Positions 46,990 to 55,646 of a stretch of 64,000 nt of DNA are shown here, piece after piece. Each line of letters begins with the position of its first letter. Within the stretch, counting starts at the first letter, position 1. The stretch is taken from NCBI RefSeq assembly GCF_000619885.1, contig NZ_KK211039.1, forward strand, positions 399,589 to 463,588. Direction: 5' to 3'. Both the position numbers and the translations under genes were made by a program. The notes below the pieces were generated by a model. It was not told the origin of the DNA. It did no database searches and saw only the letters and a list, made by a program, of their open reading frames with translations. Origin of the DNA: Balneatrix alpica DSM 16621. Its GTDB lineage: Bacteria; Pseudomonadota; Gammaproteobacteria; Pseudomonadales; Balneatricaceae.

Positions 46990-47457
46990 ATGAAGCTGAA
47001 TAGGACTGTTTCGATATTAGGAGGACTGGCAGCCACCGCAGCAGTAGGACTCACCCTGCTACTGCCGCGCTGGTTGCCAGCCACCTCTTCTCTTCCTGAA
47101 GTGATCAATAGTGAGCCCTGTCAGCTACAGCAGCAGCCATCCTGCCAACTCAGCTGGCGTGGTCTGCAGCTAACACTGAGTTTTACTGAATCACCGCTTT
47201 CCAGCCTGACTCCCCTTGCTTACCAGCTGGAGGTGGCGGGTGGCCAGATCGATTCACCACTGCTTGATGTTGAAGGTATCGCCATGTACATGGGCCTAAG
47301 CCGCAGTCAACCACAACAACAGGCACCCGGCTCCTACCGGGGAGAGCTGCATTTGGGTCGTTGTGTCAGTAACCGCATGGACTGGCTGGCCAAAGTGAAC
47401 TTTTATTACCAAGGCAAACCCTACCAGGCCCACTTTCAGTTTGAGACCCGGCAATGA
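46990..47457 (+). CDS. Uncharacterised exported protein next to SCO1
   Basis: 155 residues with an N-terminal membrane anchor or signal (VSILGGLAATAAVGLTLLLP) and three cysteines in the exported part (SEPCQLQQQPSCQ and LGRC). The segment VEGIAMYMGLSR followed by PGSYRGELHLGRC has conserved-looking Met and Cys residues that could bind copper. The stop overlaps the SCO1 ATG by four bases (ATGA). I do not recognise a family; the coupling to SCO1 suggests a role in oxidase copper assembly. Confidence 0.7.
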   Translation: MKLNRTVSILGGLAATAAVGLTLLLPRWLPATSSLPEVINSEPCQLQQQPSCQLSWRGLQLTLSFTESPLSSLTPLAYQLEVAGGQIDSPLLDVEGIAMYMGLSRSQPQQQAPGSYRGELHLGRCVSNRMDWLAKVNFYYQGKPYQAHFQFETRQ

Positions 47458-48062
47458 ACTCTGCACCCACCAAACCCTCTCTTCTTTGGCCCATTCTTGC
47501 CCTGCTCGTCGCCCTTGCCGCAGGACTGGTGGCCTATCAGCTCAGCCGTGACAACGCCCCTTCGCCTTATGCCCGTTTAGGTGGAGATTTCAGCCTGCTC
47601 AGTAGTGAAGGAGAGGTCGCACTCGCTGACTTCCGTGGCAAATGGGTGGTGGTGTTTTTTGGCTACACCTCTTGTCCGGATGTTTGCCCCACTTCCCTGG
47701 CGATGCTAGGTCAGGCCTTGAAGCAACTCTCGGCCGAGGAACAGGCACAACTGCAGGGATTATTTATCAGTGTTGATCCGGCTCGGGATACTCCGCAAAA
47801 GCTTAAGCAATATGCCAGTTACTTCCATCCCAGCCTGCTCGGCATCACCGGTAGCGAAGAACAAATTAATCAGGTCACCCGGGCCTATGGCGCCTTCTAT
47901 CGCCAAGTCCCGATGCAAGAGTCCGCCCTGGGCTATGCCGTTGACCATACCTCCAGCCTCTATGTGATTGACCCCGCCGGCAAACTGGTCGGCACTTTGC
48001 AACATGGCCTCAGTGCAGAACAGATACGTGATGCACTGCGTCAGCGTCTGCAAGGCTCTTAA
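47454..48062 (+). CDS. SCO1/SenC/PrrC copper chaperone
   Basis: Membrane-anchored periplasmic thioredoxin-fold protein of 202 residues. One N-terminal helix (LLWPILALLVALAAGLVAYQL) precedes the copper site C74-P-D-V-C78 and H165 in AVDHTSS. These proteins deliver copper to cytochrome oxidases. It overlaps the preceding gene by ATGA and is followed by PCuAC, a common pairing. Confidence 0.93.
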   Translation: MNSAPTKPSLLWPILALLVALAAGLVAYQLSRDNAPSPYARLGGDFSLLSSEGEVALADFRGKWVVVFFGYTSCPDVCPTSLAMLGQALKQLSAEEQAQLQGLFISVDPARDTPQKLKQYASYFHPSLLGITGSEEQINQVTRAYGAFYRQVPMQESALGYAVDHTSSLYVIDPAGKLVGTLQHGLSAEQIRDALRQRLQGS

Positions 48063-48091
48063 GGATGTTTGATTCACCAAGGATGCAAATT

Positions 48092-48547
48092 ATGCTCAAG
48101 CCCCTGTTTAACGCCGCCCTGCTGTGCTCCGCCTTCCTCAGTGCCAGCGCCCTGGCGGAAGTCCATATCACTGATGCCGCACTGCGGGCCATTCCTCCCG
48201 GTGCCCCCAATACCGCCGCCTTTATGACATTGCACAATGACGGCGACCAGGCTCAGGTATTAGTCGAAGTAAAAGTCAGCCAGTTGGCGGTCAAAAGTGT
48301 CGAACTGCATGAAAGCAGCATCCAAGATGGCACCATGCAAATGCGCCAGCTACAAGCACTGGAAATCCCCGCCAAGGGCGAAGTCACCCTGCAACCCGGT
48401 GGATTGCATGTGATGCTAATCGGTTTGCAAGAGGCGCTTAGCCAGCCTCAGTATGAATTCACCCTGGTCTGGGCCAGCGGTGACCAACAAAGCGTGCTGG
48501 TACCGGTAAAAGAGATCAACAAAGCTGAACACAGCCACAGTCACTAA
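48092..48547 (+). CDS. PCu(A)C-type periplasmic copper chaperone
   Basis: 151-residue exported protein with signal peptide (LLCSAFLSASALAEVHI). The exact H-x10-M-x21-H-x-M copper motif is present: H73, M84, H106 and M108. The tail is histidine-rich (HSHSH). ATG 48092 is chosen because AAGG lies nine bases before; upstream ATGs at 48065 and 48083 are less well placed. It passes Cu(I) to oxidase assembly together with SCO1, which fits the cbb3 genes at 59.8 kb. Confidence 0.92.
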   Translation: MLKPLFNAALLCSAFLSASALAEVHITDAALRAIPPGAPNTAAFMTLHNDGDQAQVLVEVKVSQLAVKSVELHESSIQDGTMQMRQLQALEIPAKGEVTLQPGGLHVMLIGLQEALSQPQYEFTLVWASGDQQSVLVPVKEINKAEHSHSH

Positions 48548-48575
48548 ACACAGCCGTTAACATGGCTCACTAGGC

Positions 48576-48617
48576 GCAGTGCTGCCGCCAGTCGAACGCG
48601 GCTGGGTGCAGCACTGC
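48576..48617. terminator. Hairpin after PCuAC gene
   Basis: Perfect 10-base arms GCAGTGCTGC and GCAGCACTGC enclose 22 bases. It lies 29 bases after the PCuAC stop, with no T-tract. Possible factor-dependent terminator or a boundary structure of the defence remnant. Confidence 0.45.
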
Positions 48618-48691
48618 TGTGCTACCGTAGCGGTTCATTAACGCCGTTACCCTGCGCCAAATAGGTTTTAACCTGTCCTTCCACTCGTTGT

Positions 48692-48908
48692 TTAAACATC
48701 TTCAAAATCAATCCAAGGATACTCGAAAGCATCCCATCCAGACGCGCCTTCCTCGGCAATCAGGTTGTCGATAGTCTTTTCAGACAGCGGATAGCTATTA
48801 CCGGTAAAGGTAAAGGAAGGTAAAAGTGCGTTTTTGCAGCTCACCGCGCAGCACCTCGCGTAAAGCCACTTCATCGACTTTGCCACCACGGGCCGCTTGG
48901 ATGGTCAT
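48692..48908 (-). pseudogene. Frameshifted small gene downstream of rhuM
   Basis: The ATG at 48908 overlaps the rhuM TGA (ATGA), so it is the next gene in that operon. It opens MTIQAARGGKVDEVALREV and continues to LQKRTFTF, then shifts frame in a short repeat TTTACC region near 48820-48830 and continues as YPLSEKTIDNLIAEEG to the stop at 48692. The joined product would have about 70 residues. I do not recognise it. In type I restriction loci the next gene is usually hsdR, so this may be a remnant of the locus edge. Confidence 0.55.
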
Positions 48909-49909
48909 TTTTTATCCTTTTGTTTTTGTTGCAGTCGTTCTTGCAGCTTTTCTAGCTCTTCTAGCTCAGCTTTATCTGTCGCTTGTGCATCTGCCAATTT
49001 CCGCTGTTGATCAAATTGCTCATAGCGCTGGTTAACAAGCTGCTCCATCTGTTTACGGCTAATTTGCCCCGCATTATTGAGTAATGGCTGTTCATTAAAA
49101 TCCATAAACTTATCGACGTATTCGCGCCAATCTTGCAAACGAAGATGTGTTTTGTTTTTTGCCCTAAACTCAGCAAACTCGAAAAACATGCTGACCAAGC
49201 GATTCAGGCTTTCCAGCTCATCCGCTTGTAGGTAATTTTTAGCGATCACCACATCTGCCTTGCGAACCTTATTACCAGCAAAATTGGTTAAGTTCATGTT
49301 TGGCTTAGAGGGATCTGAACGCTCGATAACCAGTTCAGCGGCAGTGTGACCAGTCACGGCAAAGAAAAGCTTGTTCTGCACCTCAGCAAACAATAATCCA
49401 GTTTCCTTTTCATTTGCTCGGTAGTCTTCAGACAGCGCCAGTAGATCGCGGACTTTTTGATAGAAACGCTTTTCGGACGAACGTATGTCACGAATACGTT
49501 CAAGCAGCTCATCAAAATAATCCCATTTAGGGTCTTTGAGGCGCTCATCATCCATAGCGAAGCCTTTAGTCAGGTACTCTGCTAACGTGCGAGTCGCCCA
49601 TTGCCTGAATTGAGTGCCACGAGTCGAACGTACTCGGTAGCCTACGGCAATGATCATAGGTAGTGCATACAGCAGGGTCAGGTACTCTTTACCATCCGCA
49701 GCAGTTGTAAACTTTGAGTTGACAACTGCCCCCTCGGCCAGCTCCCCATCTGATAATACGGCTTTCACATGCTTGCTGATGTTTTGCTTGCTGGTTTGGT
49801 AGAGCTCAGCCATTTCCAGCTGGGTAAGCCAAACCTGACCACCCAGCTCGCGCAATACGAGCTGGGATTCACCATCATCAGTTGTATAGAGGATTAGGTC
49901 GTTGTCCAT
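48905..49909 (-). CDS. rhuM: RhuM family protein
   Basis: 334-residue cytoplasmic protein of the RhuM/Fic-like virulence-protein family: WLTQLEMAELYQTSKQNISKHV (helix-turn-helix-like), then YRVRSTRGTQFRQWATRTLAEYLTKGF, and a charged C-terminal coiled coil. RhuM genes are often embedded in type I restriction-modification operons. ATG 49909 follows GGGGAG by 5 bases; a GTG two codons earlier is possible. It lies 12 bases downstream of the dGTPase. Confidence 0.88.
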   Translation of the reverse strand: MDNDLILYTTDDGESQLVLRELGGQVWLTQLEMAELYQTSKQNISKHVKAVLSDGELAEGAVVNSKFTTAADGKEYLTLLYALPMIIAVGYRVRSTRGTQFRQWATRTLAEYLTKGFAMDDERLKDPKWDYFDELLERIRDIRSSEKRFYQKVRDLLALSEDYRANEKETGLLFAEVQNKLFFAVTGHTAAELVIERSDPSKPNMNLTNFAGNKVRKADVVIAKNYLQADELESLNRLVSMFFEFAEFRAKNKTHLRLQDWREYVDKFMDFNEQPLLNNAGQISRKQMEQLVNQRYEQFDQQRKLADAQATDKAELEELEKLQERLQQKQKDKK

Positions 49910-49921
49910 CTTCACTCCCCG

Positions 49922-51262
49922 TTATAGCCGGTCAAAAATCGAACCCTTATGCGGGTAGTACAGTTTTTCGTAAAAACGGGTGGCGTACTCGTCTGTCATC
50001 CCAGCGATAAAGTCGCAGATGGTACGCATTTGGTCCCCTTCTTTATTCGAATCCTTGTAGCGGGTTCGAGCGTCTTCGGGCAGCAAGCGCATTGGGTCGG
50101 ATTTAAGCGCAGCAAACAGTTCCATCACCAACTTTTGGCCTTTAAACTCCAACTGCTGCACATTCGGGCTTTTGATGACCTTATTCAGCACCAGACTTTT
50201 GATGCTTTCCATTAACGCCTCGGATTCCGTTCCCATTTTCGCATTCCACTTGATCAGTGGCGTTGTTGCACCATGGACACCGGAAGCGCTTACATAGGTG
50301 CTTATGATGAACTCATGCACCAGACCGCCAATGGTTTTTTTGCGCATATGGCTGCGCCCGTAAAGCCCGTTAGTAATATCGTCATATTTCAAATTACAAT
50401 TCACAAAGAGTTCTTTGTATTGCTTAAAATGCTCTTCCCAGTCCCTTTGGCTTACCATTCCCAAAGCAATGACATCTTCCAAATCATGCAGGCTGTAGGA
50501 TATATCGTCGGCCAGCTCCATAATGGAAGTGTCCAAGCTTTTGTACTTGGGCTTTTTGTGTTTCTTTTTGTCATTACTAGTTGGTTTTTCAGAAGCCTTG
50601 GTGAACTCAGCTTTTTCTTCGGAAGTAAAGGGGGCAAGAATGAAGTCTACGACTTCTTGTTCATCGTCCAGATAACACTTGGGTGGATGCTGTTCTTCGG
50701 ATTTGCACAGCCAGCGAGGATCAGGCACTTCGCCGTATGCCTCTTTGAGGACAGTCTGTGAGTATGATGCCGGATACTTCAAACCCCCCAGTAACATCCG
50801 CCGAGTTGGGTTCATGCCGTGACTTTCGGTGTACTTATCCAGCTTCGCCAAAATCCGCAGGGTTTGCCCATTACCTTCAAAACCACCGTGATCTCGCATG
50901 CACACATTGAGCGCCACTTCTCCACCATGACCAAAAGGTGGATGACCAATGTCGTGGGCCAAGCAAATAGAGCTGATCAAGGCATCGCAAGGCAGTGCGT
51001 TAAAAATTTCAGAATTTTCTCTGTGCTTCTGTTTTAACCAGCGAACGATACCCACACCAATTTGAGCAACTTCCATAGAGTGGGTAAGGCGTGTGCGATA
51101 GAAATCACTTTCCCCTAACCCCAGAACCTGAGTTTTAGATTGCAAACGCCGAAATGCGGAGGAGTGGATGAGGCGCGCATAGTCTCTTTCCCATTCCGAG
51201 CGAACATCCTGCTTACGTTTATCTTCCCAATTTCTGCGCTCTTCCCAAGTATCCTCCATCAT
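49922..51262 (-). CDS. dgt: dGTPase-like HD phosphohydrolase
   Basis: 446-residue cytoplasmic HD-domain enzyme expected to hydrolyse dGTP to deoxyguanosine and triphosphate. Metal-site residues are H61 in RLTHSMEVAQ, H103-D104 in LAHDIGHPPFGHGGE and the aspartate in MELADDISYS. A lysine-rich insert near 225-245 (KKKHKKPKYK) is unusual. AGGAG lies before ATG 51262, which overlaps the hsdS-tail TGA (ATGA). dGTPases limit phage DNA synthesis by lowering dGTP, so its place in a restriction operon suggests a defence role; this is inference. Confidence 0.88.
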   Translation of the reverse strand: MMEDTWEERRNWEDKRKQDVRSEWERDYARLIHSSAFRRLQSKTQVLGLGESDFYRTRLTHSMEVAQIGVGIVRWLKQKHRENSEIFNALPCDALISSICLAHDIGHPPFGHGGEVALNVCMRDHGGFEGNGQTLRILAKLDKYTESHGMNPTRRMLLGGLKYPASYSQTVLKEAYGEVPDPRWLCKSEEQHPPKCYLDDEQEVVDFILAPFTSEEKAEFTKASEKPTSNDKKKHKKPKYKSLDTSIMELADDISYSLHDLEDVIALGMVSQRDWEEHFKQYKELFVNCNLKYDDITNGLYGRSHMRKKTIGGLVHEFIISTYVSASGVHGATTPLIKWNAKMGTESEALMESIKSLVLNKVIKSPNVQQLEFKGQKLVMELFAALKSDPMRLLPEDARTRYKDSNKEGDQMRTICDFIAGMTDEYATRFYEKLYYPHKGSIFDRL

Positions 51263-51342
51263 TTGGAATCTCCTATTTCGTTAACTTTTACTCGGCGCTT
51301 ACCCGTCAACAGCTGCTGCATCAGGGCTTTTTCCTGATTCAT
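51259..51342 (-). pseudogene. hsdS: C-terminal tail of type I specificity subunit HsdS
   Basis: Only 27 codons remain. They include EKALMQQLLTGKRRVKV, the widely conserved C-terminal end of HsdS. A stop codon lies a few codons upstream in frame, so the rest of hsdS is gone. The TGA overlaps the dGTPase ATG in ATGA, showing that dgt was originally translated directly after hsdS. The deletion end lies about 90 bases from the start of the ISL3 remnant. Confidence 0.8.
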
Positions 51343-51434
51343 CGCAGATTAGCGGGAAGGTGGGAGTGCGGCAGTAAGAAGGGTTAAGGTTGTGTTCGCC
51401 AAAACTCGACCCACACCCAACTACTGCCGACACC

Positions 51435-51967
51435 ATGGATGCTAATCTGCTGAGCCTTTTCTGGGAAGGCTTCGAGCTGGAAAGCTACGAAGTATCCACC
51501 GCCAACACGCTCTTACTTCGATTAAAGCCTCGCCCTTCGCATGTGCCCCATTGTGGTAGCTGCGGCCAAGCCGTTCAGCGGGTTCATGATATCAACAGAC
51601 GCCGGGTACGGGAGCGAGACCTGTTCGAGGCTGGAGGTGCCTGTGCGTCGCCTACGCTGCGCTCAGTGCTGTATCCGGCGTGAGCAGATCAGTTGGCTAC
51701 CCGGACGCCGCGAGCTCACTCAGGCCATGATCCGCCATGTGGAGGCCTTGGTGTCTCTGTTGCCGGTCACGCAGGTGGCACAGTTGCTCGAGCTGCACTG
51801 ACATACGGTGAAAGTGATTGACCATCAGCGCTTGCACGTGAGCTGAGCACACCGGATCTCAGCTAGGTACGGAGCTGATCATGGGTGAGTTTGCCCTATG
51901 CAAAGGCCACCGATACGCTACCGTCGCCATCTGTGCCGATACCCAGAAGGTACAACTGATCTACTAG
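51435..51967 (+). mobile_element. Decayed ISL3-family transposase
   Basis: Three pieces in three frames read as one N-terminal transposase. The first (from 51435) has the zinc-finger HCGSCGQAVQRVHD; the second (51640-51801) has RRLRCAQC and an H-rich end; the third (from 51881) has GEFALCKGHRYATV, a typical ISL3 catalytic-domain segment. Several stops and two frameshifts interrupt it and the C-terminal half is missing. Inverted repeats were not identified. Confidence 0.8.
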
Positions 51968-52354
51968 CACGGCGTAGTTATGGCTGCCTCGGGCGGCCAC
52001 TAACTAAAATGTCACATGCGGCGAGGTAGCCGGGTTCACGTTTACCGGGGAGCGTGGTTTCTAAACAGTCTGACCAGCGAATCCCTTCATTTAGCGAGAT
52101 ATCCTTCATTTAAACCGCGACCACAGCAGAGCCTGGCACTTCAGAGATTTTGCCCCGATATGGATAGCCTGCATTGATGGTTGTTATTGCACTTAGCTTC
52201 ACGAAAAATCACTTCATTGACGATGAAACAATCACAATGATTTCAAGCAAAAAATCTGTCAACTCGCTTTTTTGCATCATCATTGATACACGCAAAAATT
52301 CAAACCCACACTCTCCTCGATTGACGCCTAACTAAAAATCTACGCTGTTAGATG
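51968..52354. other. Gap between ISL3 remnant and epmC
   Basis: About 390 bases with no gene. It contains two CTTCATTTA copies near 52083 and 52110. It becomes A+T-rich from 52190. It probably holds decayed IS sequence and the 3' side of epmC. Confidence 0.4.
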
Positions 52355-52885
52355 TCAAGCCTGGCTGAGCAGGAGCGGATGAGTTAAACCATTACTATCC
52401 CAATAGTCTTTCAACCCAGACAAGACTTTATTGGCGGTGGGGGGGGGATTTGCCTGCATCTCTTGATAGGCAAGTTCTAGCGCTTGCAGAAAACTTGCCG
52501 AGGCGGGTCGTCCTGAAAAATCGTCAAGGCTGGGTGAAAACTTGAGGCCAACAACTTCACACATGGCTTTTTCTAATCCTTGTGGCCTCGCTTCTACTTC
52601 CTCAAAACGTTGCTGCTCTTCCGCTGTTCTTCCACAGGGGGCGTACCAGTAACCAAAATCGTCCAAACCCCTGCGACGCTCACCCGCTAAACAATAGTGT
52701 GACATCTCATGTAAGAGGCTTCGTGGATAGTTACTTCTGAAATAGAGGATGGCAGGGCTATTCGCTGTCGGAGCTTGGTAGAACGGCTCTTCTGCGCCAC
52801 CTTTTATGATCAAGTTGGGAAAAATGTTCGCAAAGGCATGGATCAAACTTTGACAGTATTCATCATCGGTACTGCATACACGCAT
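52355..52885 (-). CDS. EpmC-like elongation factor P hydroxylase
   Basis: 176-residue protein of the EpmC/YfcM family, which hydroxylates the beta-lysylated elongation factor P. The metal motif LLHEMSHYCLAGERRRGLDDFG has the family's H-E-x-x-H; DFGYWYAPCGRTAEEQQRFEEVE follows. The N-terminal EEPFYQAP stands where EpmC has DEPIYLPAD. The ATG immediately follows the stop of an upstream EpmC fragment (TAAATG). It is intact but diverged from the fragment, so it is a paralogue rather than its continuation. Confidence 0.83.
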   Translation of the reverse strand: MRVCSTDDEYCQSLIHAFANIFPNLIIKGGAEEPFYQAPTANSPAILYFRSNYPRSLLHEMSHYCLAGERRRGLDDFGYWYAPCGRTAEEQQRFEEVEARPQGLEKAMCEVVGLKFSPSLDDFSGRPASASFLQALELAYQEMQANPPPTANKVLSGLKDYWDSNGLTHPLLLSQA

Positions 52886-53071
52886 TTATTCATTTCCTAA
52901 TACGAACTGACAACGCAAAAAAGCATGGGCAACAATAATCCGCTGCTGAGAACAGCGCTCATCTGCCGGTAAGTAGATCGGCTCATCCTCAGCGCGCACC
53001 AGAATGGTGTTATCACTGACGGCGAAGGTGTCATTAAACCAGCTAATGAGTTCCTGACAGGAATATTGCAT
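52886..53071 (-). pseudogene. N-terminal fragment of a second EpmC
   Basis: 61 codons matching the first third of EpmC: ELISWFNDTFAVSDNTILVRA, DEPIYLPADERCSQQRIIVAHAF. The catalytic H-E-x-x-H part that should follow AHAF is missing; the frame reads LRCQFVLGNE and stops. A one-base shift would read AHAFFA, closer to the family, but similarity ends there. It appears to be the truncated native gene. Confidence 0.72.
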
Positions 53072-53179
53072 ACAATTTCCAATCCTTTTGCTTCCCCGTT
53101 ACCGGGCGGCGGCTATAATAGTGGCCTTTTAGCGTTTTGCCCATGCCTGGGCCTGCTACCCAGCCACTCAAGGATGGTT

Positions 53180-54577
53180 ATGACTGCTGTTGCCGTTTCC
53201 GAAGTCTTACCCCCACGCCGCCAAGAGCTGAAGGAACTGCTCCTACTGGCACTGCCGATTATTGCCGGGCAGGTTGCCCAAACGGGGATGGCCTTTGTCG
53301 ATACCCTGATGGCGGGCGCTGTCAGTCCGCAGGATTTGGCCGCTGTAGCACTGGGCTCCAGCATTTGGGTGCCCCTGTTTCTTTTGATCATCGGCACCCT
53401 GATGGCCACCACTCCTAATGTTGCTCAGCTGTTTGGCGCTGAACGCCATGGAGATATCGCCCCTCTGGTACGTCAGGCACTGTGGTTAGGATTAGGACTA
53501 GGCTGCCTGGGTTCCCTCTTTTTATTGCAGGCTGAACCTGTCTTGGCTTATTTCATTGAGCAGGATGCTGCCTTACGAGAGCAAACACAGATTTATCTCA
53601 ATGGCGTTGCCATGGGTTTTCCTGCTATCGCCTGTTATCAGGTGCTGCGCTATTACAGCGATGGCATGGGTAAAACCCGACCGGCCATGTATGTCGCCTT
53701 TATTGGCCTAGCTGCCAATATTCCCCTCAATTATCTGTTTATTTATGGTTTTGGCCCCATCCCCGCGCTCGGTGGGGCCGGCTGTGGCTGGGCCAGCGGG
53801 ATAGTGATGTGGATCATGTGCCTGAGCCTGGCGGGATACCTTGATCGCAGCCGCTTCTACCGCCATTTCCGCCTGTTGCACGACTGGCAGCGTCCACAAT
53901 GGAGCGTGATCTGGGACCTTATCAAACTCGGCATTCCCATTGGTCTGGCGATTTTTATGGAGGCCAGCATGTTCTCCATTATCGCCCTGCTGCTCGCGCC
54001 CCTGGGGGCAACGGTGGTGTCCGGCCATCAGATTGCCCTCAACTTTTCTTCCGTCACCTTTATGGTGCCCTTAAGCATTGCCATGGCGATTACTATCCGC
54101 GTTGGTCAGGCGCTAGGAGCGGGCAAACCACAGCTGGCACGTTTCCGCGCCCTGAGTGGCATTCAGCTTAATCTGCTGTTTGCCTGCCTGTCCTTTAGCC
54201 TGATGCGCTTTATGCCAGAGACCCTGGCTGGTTTTTACTCCACCGATGGTGGCGTCATTCTGGTCGCCGCTGAGCTGCTCATGCTGGCGGGACTCTTTCA
54301 GTTTTCCGATGCGATGCAAGTCAGTGTGGCTGGGGTATTACGCGGCTATAAAGATACCCGCACCCCGATGTTACTGGTGGCCGTGGCGTACTGGGGTATT
54401 GGCCTGCCACTGGGCTGGCAACTGGCACTGGGGGATAGCCTACCCTGGGCGCCGATGGGGGCCCCAGGCTTCTGGATTGCCTTGATTAGCGGTTTAACCG
54501 TTGCCGCTTTGCTACTCTTTGTGCGGATGCAGAGGATTAGTTATGCGGCGATTCGTCATCATCAGTCTGCTGCTTAG
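53180..54577 (+). CDS. MATE-family multidrug efflux transporter (NorM-like)
   Basis: 465-residue inner-membrane exporter with twelve predicted helices. Family segments include LLLLALPIIAGQVAQTGMAFVDTLMAG, ALGSSIWVPLFLLIIG, NIPLNYLFIYG and SIAMAITIRVGQALGAG. ATG 53180 has AAGG six bases upstream; an upstream in-frame ATG at 53066 would lack a signal and is rejected. The coupling ion is Na+ or H+ by family. Confidence 0.93.
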   Translation: MTAVAVSEVLPPRRQELKELLLLALPIIAGQVAQTGMAFVDTLMAGAVSPQDLAAVALGSSIWVPLFLLIIGTLMATTPNVAQLFGAERHGDIAPLVRQALWLGLGLGCLGSLFLLQAEPVLAYFIEQDAALREQTQIYLNGVAMGFPAIACYQVLRYYSDGMGKTRPAMYVAFIGLAANIPLNYLFIYGFGPIPALGGAGCGWASGIVMWIMCLSLAGYLDRSRFYRHFRLLHDWQRPQWSVIWDLIKLGIPIGLAIFMEASMFSIIALLLAPLGATVVSGHQIALNFSSVTFMVPLSIAMAITIRVGQALGAGKPQLARFRALSGIQLNLLFACLSFSLMRFMPETLAGFYSTDGGVILVAAELLMLAGLFQFSDAMQVSVAGVLRGYKDTRTPMLLVAVAYWGIGLPLGWQLALGDSLPWAPMGAPGFWIALISGLTVAALLLFVRMQRISYAAIRHHQSAA

Positions 54578-55646
54578 CGCCGCGCTGATTGTTCTTTGGT
54601 TGTTTGAACCGCCACATCCGGCCCAGGCACTCTGGGCCGACTATTTGGAGCGGTTGCCGCGGCCACTCAATTTAAGCACGAGTGAACAACAGCAGCAGCC
54701 ACCCACTCTGCCGCTACCCAGTTACCCTGAACGGCGCCTGCGCCTGCTGGAAGAACAGCCTCTGCGTGAAGGTTTACTGGACACGCTAGACTTCGCCGAA
54801 TGCGATCTATTGGGCTTGATCAGTGAACGTAACTCCAGCCTCGCCAAGGTTTCTGATAGCGCCTGGAAACTGGCATACGAGCTGCGCTTTCTAACCCAGG
54901 CCGACCAGTGCCTGTCCCGTCCCCCGGCACAGCGCCGTGCGGAGACAGAAAACTTTTATCAGCTGCTTGCTCAAGTCAGCCAGCATAAACGCCAGCAGTT
55001 ACCTCGACTGCTTGCCAACCTGCTTTACAATAGCGCCGAGAGTGAAGCCCAGTTCAGCCTGGCACAGACTCCACTACTCCCCCTGGAAGACGACGGCGCC
55101 CAAGCCAGTCTGCAGGCCTTAGCCTTTTTGCAGCAGCTTACCCCCGCCGTTTTAGCTATTCACCGGGGCGCGCCAGCTCAGCCGTTGTTTCAACTCAGCG
55201 AACTAGAGCAACACCTGGCGGCCCTCTATCACAGCCGTTTTGGCAGCAAATTACTGCAGAGCTTACAGCTAAGCGGCAACAGCCTGGCCCAGGCCAGCCT
55301 CTGGCTACAATTACGAATGACCCGCCGCCCCCTTTGTTATCACCAGCAAGCGAGTGAAGAGGGACGCATTCTCTTCAATGTTCTGTTGCGTTATTACGCC
55401 CAAAGCGGACAACAGGAACTGAGCCGCTTACAGCGACAGGGAGAAGCTTGGCGCGCGGGTTGGTTAACCCTACAGGAGCTTTTACCCCCACCCAAGGTGG
55501 TGGCAGATTATCTGCACTCTCTATGGATAGCGGAGGATGGGAGTTGGCGCCGCTGGCAAGCCCGCATTCAGCAGCACCAACAACAGTGGCAGCAGCTACT
55601 TAATAGCTGTGGACTGGCACCAGGCCAAGCCAGCCAGACGGACTAA
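54543..55646 (+). CDS. DUF3080 family protein
   Basis: 367-residue protein with an N-terminal signal or anchor (RRFVIISLLLSAALIVLWLF) and a long helical, leucine- and glutamine-rich exported part with the DUF3080 segment DFAECDLLGLISERNSSLAKV. It overlaps the MATE gene by 35 bases; ATG 54543 has GAGG upstream. Function unknown. Confidence 0.86.
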   Translation: MRRFVIISLLLSAALIVLWLFEPPHPAQALWADYLERLPRPLNLSTSEQQQQPPTLPLPSYPERRLRLLEEQPLREGLLDTLDFAECDLLGLISERNSSLAKVSDSAWKLAYELRFLTQADQCLSRPPAQRRAETENFYQLLAQVSQHKRQQLPRLLANLLYNSAESEAQFSLAQTPLLPLEDDGAQASLQALAFLQQLTPAVLAIHRGAPAQPLFQLSELEQHLAALYHSRFGSKLLQSLQLSGNSLAQASLWLQLRMTRRPLCYHQQASEEGRILFNVLLRYYAQSGQQELSRLQRQGEAWRAGWLTLQELLPPPKVVADYLHSLWIAEDGSWRRWQARIQQHQQQWQQLLNSCGLAPGQASQTD

